Shown: one piece after another, positions 26,427 through 34,559 of the stretch
Layout of the letters: every line of letters begins with the position of its first letter
How positions within the stretch are numbered: position 1 is the stretch's first letter
Source of the DNA: Hyphomicrobium sp. 99
Lineage (GTDB): Bacteria; Pseudomonadota; Alphaproteobacteria; Rhizobiales; Hyphomicrobiaceae
Length of the DNA stretch: 64,000 bases
Direction: 5' to 3'
NCBI RefSeq assembly: GCF_000384335.2
Contig: NZ_KQ031382.1
Coordinates: 1,860,001 to 1,924,000, forward strand
Notes under the pieces: model-generated
What the model saw: only the letters and a program-made list of their open reading frames with translations
Databases searched by the model: none
What the model was told of the DNA's origin: nothing
Position numbers and translations under genes: made by a program

Positions 26427-26888
26427 TCAGACCCTCACATTCTTACGGTTGAGCTTCGCGACATCGAGCTTTTCCGGATTCTGCGCTTCGTGGGGATGCG
26501 CGCCGCCCTTATAAACTCGGAGGTTGCGCATGATCTCACGGTGCAAAGGACCGCGTGCGAGCATGCGCTCGACGGCCTTCTCGATGATCCGCTCGGGATG
26601 CTTGCTGTCGAAGATCTGGCGCGGCGTGCGCTCTTTGATGCCGCCCGGATAGCCGGTGTGGCGGTAGTAGACTTTGTCTTCGCGCTTGGCGCCGGTGAAG
26701 ACGACCTTCTCGGCGTTGATGACGACGATGTTATCGCCGCAATCGACGTGAGGCGTGTAAATCGGTTTGTGCTTGCCCTTGAGGCGCGTCGCGATGAGAG
26801 CAGCAAGTCGGCCGACAACGAGCCCTTCGGCGTCGATGAGAACCCACTTCTTCTCCACCGTGGCCGGCTTGGCGACATAGGTAGACAT
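26427..26888 (-). CDS. rplM: 50S ribosomal protein L13
   Basis: A 153-residue protein with the family motifs [49 protein letters not shown] and the C-terminal [16 protein letters not shown] 26888 gives the conserved MSTY start; the frame extends 34 codons further upstream without family similarity. It is the first gene of the rplM-rpsI operon. A tandem palindromic site lies about 160-190 bases upstream. Confidence 0.97.
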   Translation of the reverse strand: MSTYVAKPATVEKKWVLIDAEGLVVGRLAALIATRLKGKHKPIYTPHVDCGDNIVVINAEKVVFTGAKREDKVYYRHTGYPGGIKERTPRQIFDSKHPERIIEKAVERMLARGPLHREIMRNLRVYKGGAHPHEAQNPEKLDVAKLNRKNVRV

Positions 26889-27045
26889 TATTGAAGCTCC
26901 TTGGCGGATGACTGCGCACGCTTCAATCGTCCACTGCGCGCCGCATTCCGAGAAGCCGCGTGCATACGCGAAGTCACCGGCGTCTTGCAAGGAGAATTTT
27001 CATAGTCCGTGAAATGTCTATGAAAATCAATAAATTAGGCGATAC

Positions 27046-27080
27046 GGTATTATAATACCTCCATGCGGTATCATTTTACC
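27046..27080. promoter_or_regulatory. Tandem palindromic operator-like site upstream of rplM
   Basis: A perfect 14-base palindrome, GGTATTATAATACC, at 27046-27059. Seven bases on is a second site with the same outer arms, GGTATCATTTTACC (27067-27080). The 21-base centre spacing is two helical turns, so two dimers would sit on one face of the DNA. The 399-base gap (26889-27287) between divergent rplM and the 27.3-kb gene holds no other recognisable gene. I cannot name the regulator. Confidence 0.5.
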
Positions 27081-27287
27081 ACCTGAAGACGGCGCTAACC
27101 TCCCGCACCCTCCTTGTTCATTGGCGATAAATCCAGCATGCGGTAGACCTCTGCGGGGCTTCCGGAACCACATCGCTCGAAATTTGGCTCAGCCGGGGTC
27201 CAGCGCTTCTTATTCTCGTCGTAGTCGGCGTATCAGTTCGAACGGTAATCTCGCTCGCGAGCCGCGAGCGCAATGTGGAGCAACACG

Positions 27288-27884
27288 ATGGCGGTCTCTC
27301 TGACCCGGACGGCGGCACGCATCTTCATCGGCGCACTGGGCCTATGCGCGATGATCTCGATTGCCTGGGCTGAGGACGCAGCCGCGCCCCAAGCCGCGCC
27401 GGCCAAGCAGGGCGCAGCTGATGCGACGGGCGGCAACCCGCCCCCTTCGGACGACGTCAAGCAAATCAAGTTGACGGACGAGCAAGTGACGCATTTCATC
27501 GCCGCGCAAGCCGATCTCGCCTCGATCGCCTCGAAAATTCAGTCGGCGGGCGATAAGCCCGATCCTACTCTTCAGACCGAACTCGAAGCCATCGCGACGA
27601 AGCACGGCTTCACAAACTTCGCCGAACTCGATGACGTGGCAGCCAACATCTCGATCGTCATGGCCGGGCTCGACGCCACGACGGGTAATTTCGTCGACCC
27701 GGTCGATGCGCTGAAAAAGGAACGCGAGGAGGTCCAGAAGGACTCGAGCATTCCCGAAGCGGATAAGAAGCAGCTTCTCGATGAGCTGAACGAAGCGATC
27801 AGCACGACGCCGAAGCTGCAATACAAAGAAAACGTCGATCTCGTGAAAGCGCATCGGGCTGAAATCGAGAAGGCGCTGCAGTAG
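27288..27884 (+). CDS. Secreted protein of unknown function
   Basis: A 198-residue protein with a clear signal peptide (basic start, hydrophobic IFIGALGLCAMISIAWA, cleavage near AWA-ED). The mature part begins with an alanine/proline-rich stretch. A mostly helical, highly charged region follows (LTDEQVTHFIAAQADLASIASKI, then a lysine/glutamate-rich C-terminus). There are no cysteines in the mature protein and no catalytic motif. The helical layout recalls small periplasmic proteins of the DUF4168 type, but I am not sure of that link. ATG 27288 places the signal peptide correctly; five upstream codons are also open. Confidence 0.75.
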   Translation: MAVSLTRTAARIFIGALGLCAMISIAWAEDAAAPQAAPAKQGAADATGGNPPPSDDVKQIKLTDEQVTHFIAAQADLASIASKIQSAGDKPDPTLQTELEAIATKHGFTNFAELDDVAANISIVMAGLDATTGNFVDPVDALKKEREEVQKDSSIPEADKKQLLDELNEAISTTPKLQYKENVDLVKAHRAEIEKALQ

Positions 27885-27935
27885 AACGGCGCGCTTCGGA
27901 AGCGGCGACATCGCCGCGAACTGACAGGTTCTCTG

Positions 27936-28751
27936 ATGCAAGATCTTTCGCCCCTGGGGACGAAGTTGGTCCTGGCCGACACCGTCGAGCCGGGCGTTGT
28001 CCGGCTGACATTGAACCGGCCCGCGGCGCGCAACGCACTTTCGCGCGCGTTGCTGAGCGAATTGCATTCAGAGATCGAGCGGTCGGGCGCGGATAAGTCT
28101 GTCGCCGCCATTGTTCTCGGCGCGAACGGGAATGTCTTTTCATCTGGTCACGACCTGAAGGAATTGACCGCACACCGTGCCGATGCCGACGGCGGCGAAG
28201 CCTTCTTTCGGGAGACGATGACGGCGTGCTCGGCGATGATGCGCGCCATCGTCGCCTGTCCGAAACCGGTCATCGCAGCCGTCGAGGGACGGGCAACCGC
28301 GGCGGGTTGCCAGCTCGTCGCGACGTGCGACTTGGCCGTTGCTGCCGAGACCGCGGACTTCGCAACGCCCGGCGTGAATATTGGCCTCTTCTGCTCGACA
28401 CCGATGGTCGCGCTCTCTCGCAATGTTTCGCGAAAGCGCGCGATGGAGATGCTGCTTCTCGGGCAGCCTGTCTCGGCAGCCGACGCGCTTCTCTACGGCC
28501 TGTTGAACCGTGTCGTCCCTGCGAGCGATGTCATAACGGAAGCGCTGGGCATGGCTCGCGCGATTGCGTCCAAATCGAAAGCGACGGTCGCGATCGGAAA
28601 GGCGGCCTTCTATCGGCAAGCAGAGCTGTCGCTCGATGAAGCTTATGACTACGCGAGCGAAGTCATGGTGAAAAATATGATGGTCGCGGATGCGGGTGAG
28701 GGCATCTGCGCCTTCATCGAAAGGCGCAAGCCCGAGTGGAAGGACCGTTGA
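27936..28751 (+). CDS. Enoyl-CoA hydratase/isomerase family protein (ECHDC3-like)
   Basis: A 271-residue crotonase-fold enzyme. The oxyanion-hole segments are VFSSGHDLKELTAHR and ATAAGCQLVATCDLAVAA, followed by FATPGVNIGLFCSTPMVALSR and a C-terminal helix ending CAFIERRKPEW. These features match the group that includes human ECHDC3, whose natural substrate is not firmly known. The residue at the usual catalytic Glu positions differs (Cys-Ser-Thr-Pro region), as in that group. It begins a run of three same-strand genes with the VOC and CoA-binding genes downstream. Confidence 0.88.
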   Translation: MQDLSPLGTKLVLADTVEPGVVRLTLNRPAARNALSRALLSELHSEIERSGADKSVAAIVLGANGNVFSSGHDLKELTAHRADADGGEAFFRETMTACSAMMRAIVACPKPVIAAVEGRATAAGCQLVATCDLAVAAETADFATPGVNIGLFCSTPMVALSRNVSRKRAMEMLLLGQPVSAADALLYGLLNRVVPASDVITEALGMARAIASKSKATVAIGKAAFYRQAELSLDEAYDYASEVMVKNMMVADAGEGICAFIERRKPEWKDR

Positions 28752-28752
28752 A

Positions 28753-29187
28753 TTGGAGCCACGGCTTTCGTTCGTCACGCTCGGCGTCAGTGACGTCGGA
28801 CGGTCTCGCAAATTCTACGAGGCGTTAGGCTTTCGCGCGTCTGCCGCGAGCCAAGCTGGCGTGGCCTTCTTTGACCTGGGGGGAATTGTACTTTCAGTGT
28901 TCGGCCGTGAAGCCCTCGCGAACGATGCAGGCGTGCCGGTCAGCAAGCCCGGATTCTCCGGCGTCTCCCTCGCACATAACGTCAACTCGGAAGCTGAGGT
29001 CGACCGCATTCTGAACGAAGCCCAATCCGCGGGTGGAAAGCTGCTGAAGCTCGGCCAGAAAGCATTTTGGGGCGGATATTCCGGTTATTTCGCCGATCCC
29101 GATGGCCACCTTTGGGAGATCGCCCACAATCCCTTCATGCCGCTCGACGCAAAGGGCCGCGTGACGCTTCCGGAGCCGGCACCATGA
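28753..29187 (+). CDS. VOC (glyoxalase/bleomycin resistance) family protein
   Basis: About 144 residues with the two beta-alpha-beta-beta-beta modules of the VOC superfamily. Evidence: RLSFVTLGVSDVGRSRKFYEALGF at the start, AHNVNSEAEVDRILNEA in the middle and YSGYFADPDGHLWEIAHNPF at the end, which carries the last metal-binding Glu. The function within the family cannot be assigned. The open frame runs back into the enoyl-CoA hydratase gene, but the similarity starts at the TTG at 28753, one base after that gene's stop. The 3' end overlaps the next gene's ATG. Confidence 0.82.
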   Translation: MEPRLSFVTLGVSDVGRSRKFYEALGFRASAASQAGVAFFDLGGIVLSVFGREALANDAGVPVSKPGFSGVSLAHNVNSEAEVDRILNEAQSAGGKLLKLGQKAFWGGYSGYFADPDGHLWEIAHNPFMPLDAKGRVTLPEPAP

Positions 29188-29621
29188 GCATCGACGGACT
29201 GAGTGATGATGAGGTCCGCGAAATTTTAAAGCGGGCCAAAACATTTGCCGTCGTCGGCGCGTCGCCAAAGCCCGAACGCCCGAGTAATTACGTCAGCCGT
29301 TTCCTTATCGATCAGGGATATGTCGTAAAGCCCGTGAATCCCGGCATCGCCGGTTCAACCATTCACGACCAATTGGTTTATGCGGAACTGGCTGCCGTCC
29401 CGGCACCCATCGACGTCGTCGACGTCTTCAGAACCGCCGATGCAGTACCCGAGATCGTGCGCGATGCGATCGCGGTGAAGAAAAACACGGGCGCCAGCGT
29501 GATTTGGATGCAGCTCGGAGTCATCAACGAAGAAGCCGCCGCTAGCGCGCGCGCCGCCGGTTTCACCGTCGTCATGGACCGTTGTCCGAAAATCGAATTC
29601 GCCAGACTGATGCGAAACTGA
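29184..29621 (+). CDS. CoA-binding domain protein (YccU-like)
   Basis: A 145-residue protein consisting of one Rossmann-type CoA-binding domain. Motifs: FAVVGASPKPERPSNYVSRFL near the start, YVVKPVNPG, PIDVVDVFR, and ASVIWMQLGVINEEAAASARAAG, ending with VMDRCPKIEF. The conserved Cys-Pro near the end is typical of YccU-type proteins, whose role is unknown. It is translationally coupled to the VOC gene by a 4-base ATGA overlap and followed by a hairpin. Confidence 0.9.
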   Translation: MSIDGLSDDEVREILKRAKTFAVVGASPKPERPSNYVSRFLIDQGYVVKPVNPGIAGSTIHDQLVYAELAAVPAPIDVVDVFRTADAVPEIVRDAIAVKKNTGASVIWMQLGVINEEAAASARAAGFTVVMDRCPKIEFARLMRN

Positions 29622-29631
29622 AAGTTCCAAT

Positions 29632-29652
29632 ATGCCGGAAGCAAGCCGGCAT
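29632..29652 (+). terminator. Hairpin after the CoA-binding gene
   Basis: A seven-pair stem (ATGCCGG/CCGGCAT, arms 29632-29638 and 29646-29652) with a seven-base loop lies 11 bases after the stop. There is no T-run, so termination is probable but not certain. Confidence 0.5.
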
Positions 29653-29840
29653 TAACCGCCCCGCGTCATCCTGACCTTCTAAATCTTCCGGGCGAGTATG
29701 CCTAAGTAAGGGCATCGGCAACACAATTTGGCGCAGCTGTTCCCTTGGGAACATGCTGAAGCCATGCAAAGGTACGAGACTTTGCCTTCTCTCGGCAAAT
29801 GAGGCATATGCCTTTTTGAGCTCCCGGAGCCACGGTAACA

Positions 29841-30482
29841 ATGAAGTCGGGTACCTTGACGTCTGTGCAACTGCCAGCTGATTGGTCGGTGGAAACCATT
29901 CTGCCGATCGAATTCCAAGGCCGAGAGCTTATGCTCGAAGCCCATGCCTATCGCGGCGCGACCGATGAAGAGCAGATCTTGGCGCTCGTCCATCGCGACG
30001 CCACCAAGATGAATGGCTCATCGCCGATCCCGGTCGTTCGCGTTCATTCCGGATGTGTGACGGGTGACATTTTTCACTCGCTTCGCTGCGACTGCTATCA
30101 GCAACTTCAGGCAGCTTTGAAGATCATCAGCGAGGTCCCGTACGGCGCGATCATTTACGTGCCCTATCATGAGGGCCGCGGAATCGGTCTCTTCAAGAAG
30201 ATCCAAGCGTATGCGCTGCAAGACCAGGGGTTTGATACCGTCGAAGCCAACATCGAAGTCGGCGCGCCGATCGATAGCCGCGATTACGGCCTGACCGCGC
30301 GCGTGCTGAGCGATCTCGAAATGACCGAGATCAAACTTCTGTCGAACAACCCGGCGAAGGAATTGGCGCTCAAATCGCACGGCATCCGCGTTGTCGAGCG
30401 GCTGCCCATCGTCGCCATGCCGAACAAGTTCAATGCGCGCTATCTTGAAACGAAGCGCGCGCGCATGGCCCACAAGCTTTAG
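29841..30482 (+). CDS. ribA: GTP cyclohydrolase II
   Basis: A 213-residue single-domain enzyme that opens GTP to 2,5-diamino-6-ribosylamino-pyrimidinone phosphate, formate and pyrophosphate. The zinc cysteines are Cys72, Cys83 and Cys85 (GCVTGD...LRCDC). Tyr124 in QAYALQDQGFDTVEAN, and Asp145 and Arg147 in DSRDYG, match known catalytic positions, and LLSNNPAKE is present. The usual RQEGRG is YHEGRG here. There is no fused RibB domain and no other normal riboflavin gene nearby except a free RibD reductase domain 1.9 kb away. It may therefore feed a side pathway rather than riboflavin itself (inferred). The 219 bases upstream contain no riboswitch I can recognise. Confidence 0.92.
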   Translation: MKSGTLTSVQLPADWSVETILPIEFQGRELMLEAHAYRGATDEEQILALVHRDATKMNGSSPIPVVRVHSGCVTGDIFHSLRCDCYQQLQAALKIISEVPYGAIIYVPYHEGRGIGLFKKIQAYALQDQGFDTVEANIEVGAPIDSRDYGLTARVLSDLEMTEIKLLSNNPAKELALKSHGIRVVERLPIVAMPNKFNARYLETKRARMAHKL

Positions 30483-30491
30483 TCGTCAGCT

Positions 30492-32267
30492 TTAGAGTGT
30501 CGACTTGCGCGGTTTCTCGGTTGTCTTTGGAACGGTGAAACCGCCTTCCGCGACGAGACGCGAGAAAAGTCCGCCGCGTTCCGCAAGTTCGACGAACTGG
30601 CCGTGTTCGACGATCTTCCCCTGATCGAGCACGAAAATCTGATCGGCATCGGCGACCGTCGAGAGCCGGTGCGCGATGACGAACGTCGTGCGACCCGCGC
30701 GCAGCGTATCGAGCGCCCGCTTGATCTTGGCTTCCGTCTCTGAATCGAGCGCGCTTGTTGCTTCGTCCAGAATGAGGATGGGCGCGTCCTTCAGAATGGC
30801 GCGTGCAATCGCAAGTCGCTGACGTTCGCCGCCCGATAGCGCCGCGCCGCGTTCGCCGATCATGAAGTCATAACCGCCGGGCTTCCGCATGATGAAGTCG
30901 TGCGCCTCTGCGAGCCGGCTGGCGCGCTCGACCTCGGCGTCCGTCGCATCCGGCTTTCCGATGCGAATGTTCTCGCCGATCGATCGGTTGAAGAGCCCCG
31001 CATCCTGAAAGACGACGGCAATTGCGCTTCTCAATGATTGCAGAGTGACGCCCGAGATATCTTGGCCGTCGATCAGGATGCGCCCGGATTTCGGCTTCAA
31101 GAATCGTTGCAGCAAACCGATCGTCGTTGACTTGCCCGATCCCGTCGGGCCGACGAATGCGACCGTCTCGCCGGCCTTGGCGGCGAATGACACGTCGCTG
31201 ATGCCCTGCGAGCCCCCTTCATAGCGGAACGTCACGTCATCGAACGTGACTGCGCCATCAACCGCGCGAAGAGGCTTGGCGCCCGGCCCGTCAGCCGGCG
31301 CGCCCGCCTCGTCGATCAGCGCGAACAACGCGGTAATCGTCGGAGCCTGCTGGTCGATCCGCACCGCGAACCCCGAAAGCGCATCGAGCTTCGAAATCAG
31401 CAAGCTCGCGAAGGCGACGAAACTGACGATCTCGCCGACGGTAAGCTCGCCGCGTCCGGCGAGCACCGCGCCTGCCGTGAATATGATGACCATCGTGAGC
31501 GTCGCGGCGGAACGCTGCAACACTGTCAGCACACCCCACCACGTCAGCACTGGATATTGGGCGGCAAGGAGATCGCGCGCGAGGCCGCGAAGCGCGTCGG
31601 CCTCGGCCTTGAGCCGGGCATAACTCTGCACGACGGTCACGTTGCCGATGACATCGACGACGCGGCTCGAAAGCGCGGTCTCGTGCTCCTCGACGGCCGC
31701 TTGCCCAACGGCCGTGCGTTTCACCACGATGACATGCATCAGCGTGTATGCGGCGGCGAGCGTCATCAGAATGGCGGCCATTCTCGGGTCCATCGTGAAC
31801 GCCGTCGGGACCAGCAGGATGATGCCGAAAACGACCGCCAGTTGCTCGCGCATCACGCCAAGCCAAAGCCAGAACAGCGCGCTCATTCCCGAAAGGATCG
31901 TCCGTATGGTCGCGCCCGACCCACGCGAGGCGTGTGAACTTTGCGGGAGCGCGATCGTTTTCTCGAAGATGCTGGCGAGATGCGCGAGCTTCTGGCGATG
32001 CGCCAGCCGGTCCGCGTTGATACCGACGATGACGCCTGCAAAAATTCCGAAGAGCCCCAGGAGTGCCCAAAGTCCGATATAGAAGAATGCGCTCTCGCCT
32101 TTGCTCAGCGCGTCCACGACCCGTCCGAACAGAATGGGTTCGGCAAGCTGCGTAATGGCTATCACCACGCCTGCCGCCGCGAGCCCAATCGCGAGATATT
32201 TCTCTGGCGCCAAAAGAGCGAGCGCGCGCCTGTAGATTTCAATGAGGCCAAGCGGCTTCGGGTTCAT
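30492..32267 (-). CDS. NdvA-like glucan exporter ABC transporter (fused permease/ATPase)
   Basis: A 591-residue half-transporter. The membrane domain (about 20-310, six helices) contains LAEPILFGRVVDALS and AQYPVLTWWGVL, close to rhizobial NdvA/ChvA. The ATPase domain (about 340-570) has Walker A in GPTGSGKSTTIGLL, the Q-loop, signature LSGGERQRLAIARAIL, Walker B ILILDEATSALD and switch His in IAHRLSTV. NdvA exports cyclic beta-1,2-glucans to the periplasm. Here the nearby glucan synthase is instead of OpgH type (37 kb), so the exported glucan may be different. It is convergent with ribA (9-base gap) and divergent from the RibD-domain gene (126 bases). Confidence 0.85.
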   Translation of the reverse strand: MNPKPLGLIEIYRRALALLAPEKYLAIGLAAAGVVIAITQLAEPILFGRVVDALSKGESAFFYIGLWALLGLFGIFAGVIVGINADRLAHRQKLAHLASIFEKTIALPQSSHASRGSGATIRTILSGMSALFWLWLGVMREQLAVVFGIILLVPTAFTMDPRMAAILMTLAAAYTLMHVIVVKRTAVGQAAVEEHETALSSRVVDVIGNVTVVQSYARLKAEADALRGLARDLLAAQYPVLTWWGVLTVLQRSAATLTMVIIFTAGAVLAGRGELTVGEIVSFVAFASLLISKLDALSGFAVRIDQQAPTITALFALIDEAGAPADGPGAKPLRAVDGAVTFDDVTFRYEGGSQGISDVSFAAKAGETVAFVGPTGSGKSTTIGLLQRFLKPKSGRILIDGQDISGVTLQSLRSAIAVVFQDAGLFNRSIGENIRIGKPDATDAEVERASRLAEAHDFIMRKPGGYDFMIGERGAALSGGERQRLAIARAILKDAPILILDEATSALDSETEAKIKRALDTLRAGRTTFVIAHRLSTVADADQIFVLDQGKIVEHGQFVELAERGGLFSRLVAEGGFTVPKTTEKPRKSTL

Positions 32268-32393
32268 GATCGGGTGCTATGAGAGTTGGAAGGAAACGAT
32301 GCCTGTAGACGAAGAGCGAAATCCCGAATTGGCCCGAGTCACGATCATTCGGCGACACGTTTATTTGAGCGCGTTATATCATTCTGAGATCTC

Positions 32394-33107
32394 ATGACAT
32401 CCGGCAAAATTGGTAATCAAGCTTCTTTGCAATCGATTTTCGATCCGATCATCGCCGCCCCATCGGACAGGCCGTTCGTCGTCGCGCAGCTTGGCCAATC
32501 CCTCGACGGTCGAATTGCGACGGCCAGCGGTGACTCGCGGGGCATCAATGGCGCCGCCGCCCTTGATCATCTGCATCGGTTGAGGTCGAACGTCGATGCC
32601 ATCGTCGTCGGAATAGGAACCATCATCGCGGACGATCCGCAGCTGACCGTCCGGCGCGTTGACGGCCCGCAACCGATCCGCGTCATCATCGATCCGAAGG
32701 GCCGCCTTCCGGCAACTGCCCGCTGCTTGGCCACCGGCGACAGCAAATGCCTCGTCGTGACGAGCAAAGCCGAGGCCGTGCCAAAGGGCGCCGAAGGCCT
32801 CGTCATAAAAGCTTCCGCGCCGCGGATCGAACCTGGCGATATCGTGGAGGCGCTGTTCAAGCGCGGTCTGAAGAAAATCCTTGTGGAAGGCGGCGGCACC
32901 ACGATCTCGCATTTCATCAATGCCGGAATGATTGACAGAATTCATATTCTCGTCGCGCCGCTGATATTGGGGTCGGGCATTCCCGGTCTTTCGCTGATAC
33001 CGGTTGGCAGCATCGACGAGGCAATATGGCCAAAAACTTCAGCACACGTTCTTGACGGCGGCGATGTGCTGTTCGATTGTGATCTGAGGCATCAGCGGCG
33101 AGGCTAA
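32394..33107 (+). CDS. Free-standing RibD C-terminal (reductase) domain protein
   Basis: A 237-residue protein with the dihydrofolate-reductase-like RibD_C fold. Evidence: VVAQLGQSLDGRIAT, HRLRSNVDAIVVGIGTIIADDPQLTVR, PIRVIIDPKGRLP, then LVEGGGTTISHFINAGMIDRI and APLILG. It lacks the deaminase half of RibD, so it would reduce the ribosyl chain of a pyrimidine or pteridine intermediate to ribityl using NADPH, or act on a related substrate. With ribA nearby and a PTPS-like gene in the opposing operon it suggests a specialised pterin- or flavin-like pathway. The b561 gene starts three bases after its stop. Confidence 0.88.
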   Translation: MTSGKIGNQASLQSIFDPIIAAPSDRPFVVAQLGQSLDGRIATASGDSRGINGAAALDHLHRLRSNVDAIVVGIGTIIADDPQLTVRRVDGPQPIRVIIDPKGRLPATARCLATGDSKCLVVTSKAEAVPKGAEGLVIKASAPRIEPGDIVEALFKRGLKKILVEGGGTTISHFINAGMIDRIHILVAPLILGSGIPGLSLIPVGSIDEAIWPKTSAHVLDGGDVLFDCDLRHQRRG

Positions 33108-33110
33108 CGC

Positions 33111-33710
33111 ATGGCCCAGGATCCCAAGTACGACCTCCCGACGTACACGCCGATCGCGCGTGGCCTCCATTGGTGGATCGCGTTGCTTGTCCTTATCCAG
33201 CTGCCCCTTGGCTTTTACATGGCCTATCGCGGCAACGAGATGCCGGGCGTCAATGAAAAGGGCGAGCCGGTCAAGGGCGTCTGGGATGCGCTGACGGACA
33301 CTCTTTATAGCTCGCACAAGGTCATCGGACTGACGATTTTGCTGTTTGTCGTCCTGCGGCTGCTTTATCGCCTCACGCAGGGAGCGCCGCGTTCCGATCC
33401 GACCGTGCCACCCGCGCTGACCGGTATCAGCCATCTCGTACATTGGGCGCTCTATGCGTTGCTGATCGCTGTTCCGGTTATCGGTTACAAGGCGATTTCC
33501 TACGGCAACTATATGGACGTCTTCGGAGTCCACCTCCCTGCAATTGCCGAAAAGAACGAGGACCTCGCAAAGGAAGTCTTCGAGTGGCACGAGACAGGCG
33601 CAATCCTGATCATCGTTTTCGCCGCGATACATATCGCGGCTGCCGCCTATCATCGGTTCATTCGTAGAGATCGGGTCGTCGAGCGGATGATCCCGAAGCG
33701 TGCCGTCTGA
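33111..33710 (+). CDS. Cytochrome b561 family membrane protein
   Basis: A 199-residue protein with four membrane helices. Histidines suited to bind b-type heme are in IARGLHWWIA (TM1), YSSHKVIGL (TM2), LVHWALYAL (TM3) and FEWHETGAILIIVF (TM4). A hydrophilic loop (about 40-62) separates TM1 and TM2. Bacterial b561 proteins pass electrons between quinol and periplasmic acceptors such as superoxide or dehydrogenases. It is three bases downstream of the RibD-domain gene, so it is cotranscribed and possibly supplies a redox step (inferred). Confidence 0.9.
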   Translation: MAQDPKYDLPTYTPIARGLHWWIALLVLIQLPLGFYMAYRGNEMPGVNEKGEPVKGVWDALTDTLYSSHKVIGLTILLFVVLRLLYRLTQGAPRSDPTVPPALTGISHLVHWALYALLIAVPVIGYKAISYGNYMDVFGVHLPAIAEKNEDLAKEVFEWHETGAILIIVFAAIHIAAAAYHRFIRRDRVVERMIPKRAV

Positions 33711-33725
33711 CAGGTTCAGCCGATT

Positions 33726-34559
33726 TCACGATGGCGCGGCGAACACGTCGGTATGCCCGACGAACGCCCCAGTTCGCGTGACGTTGACCCAGCCCACGAC
33801 GGCTTTCTCATCGACGCCACCGATTTCGGTCACGGCAACGGCATGACCGCGGACCAGTTCGTCGATCAGCATGCGGTCGCTGCGTTCAAGCCGCCATGGA
33901 CTCTCGCCCTCGACAACCACGTGTCCGTTGATGCGGAATTGATCGACCAGATGTGAAGCCGCGAGCGGGCCAGCCGCCGGACCGAACCCTTTGTCCCGCA
34001 TCTGGTGACGTTGAAACGCCGCCGTCATCTGATTGTCGGCCGGCCGGTGCGGTGTCCACTTTTGCAAGCCGTTATAGGTGAGCGTCGCGTAGAACGCCGC
34101 GCCCGCAGCAACGACGGCCTTCGCCAGCGCCCGGATGTAGTCTTCTGATGTCAGATCGAAGAAAGCCGATGCCGTAACGAGCTGAGGCTTGTCATCGAGA
34201 AGAGCTTGCAGGTCGCGCGCGAGGTCGGCTGCCTTGAACAGCACGGTTATCCGCTTGCCGCCTTTATCGAGCACCAGCCGCTCGCCATCTTCCTCGTAAC
34301 GGTCGGCCCAGCGAATGAGTTTCGCTTTCGCCGCGTCCAATAATCTCGTGTCGTGATCGACAAGCGTCCACGTCTGCCGGTCCGGCAGCAGAGCCGACGT
34401 CGCACGAAGATTGGCGCCCGTACCGGCTCCGAGATCGAGGACGCTGAGCTCGCTGCGAAGTGCAAAGCGGGCAGCCACGGCACTCGCGACACTTTGATTG
34501 CGGGCGCGCGCATCGGCGGCTTCGCGCAGGTCGAGCCATTCCGGCGAAAAATCGCTCAC
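33726..34559 (-). CDS. Class I SAM-dependent methyltransferase
   Basis: A 277-residue cytoplasmic protein with the Rossmann-fold motif I VLDLGAGTGANLR, motif II WTLVDHDTRLLDAA and a post-I segment LVTASAFFDLTSEDYI. There is no cysteine-rich or membrane part. The substrate is unknown. It is the last gene of an operon (dehydrogenase, PTPS-like, glycosyltransferase, methyltransferase), with its ATG overlapping the glycosyltransferase stop by four bases. It probably acts on the same product as these neighbours. Confidence 0.85.
   Translation of the reverse strand: MSDFSPEWLDLREAADARARNQSVASAVAARFALRSELSVLDLGAGTGANLRATSALLPDRQTWTLVDHDTRLLDAAKAKLIRWADRYEEDGERLVLDKGGKRITVLFKAADLARDLQALLDDKPQLVTASAFFDLTSEDYIRALAKAVVAAGAAFYATLTYNGLQKWTPHRPADNQMTAAFQRHQMRDKGFGPAAGPLAASHLVDQFRINGHVVVEGESPWRLERSDRMLIDELVRGHAVAVTEIGGVDEKAVVGWVNVTRTGAFVGHTDVFAAPS

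Noticed and set aside
29739..29752. GTTCCCTTGGGAAC palindrome upstream of ribA as an EcfG promoter or FMN riboswitch part
   Set aside because: Neither strand has a GTT at the right distance, and I find none of the conserved segments of an FMN riboswitch in 29653-29840.
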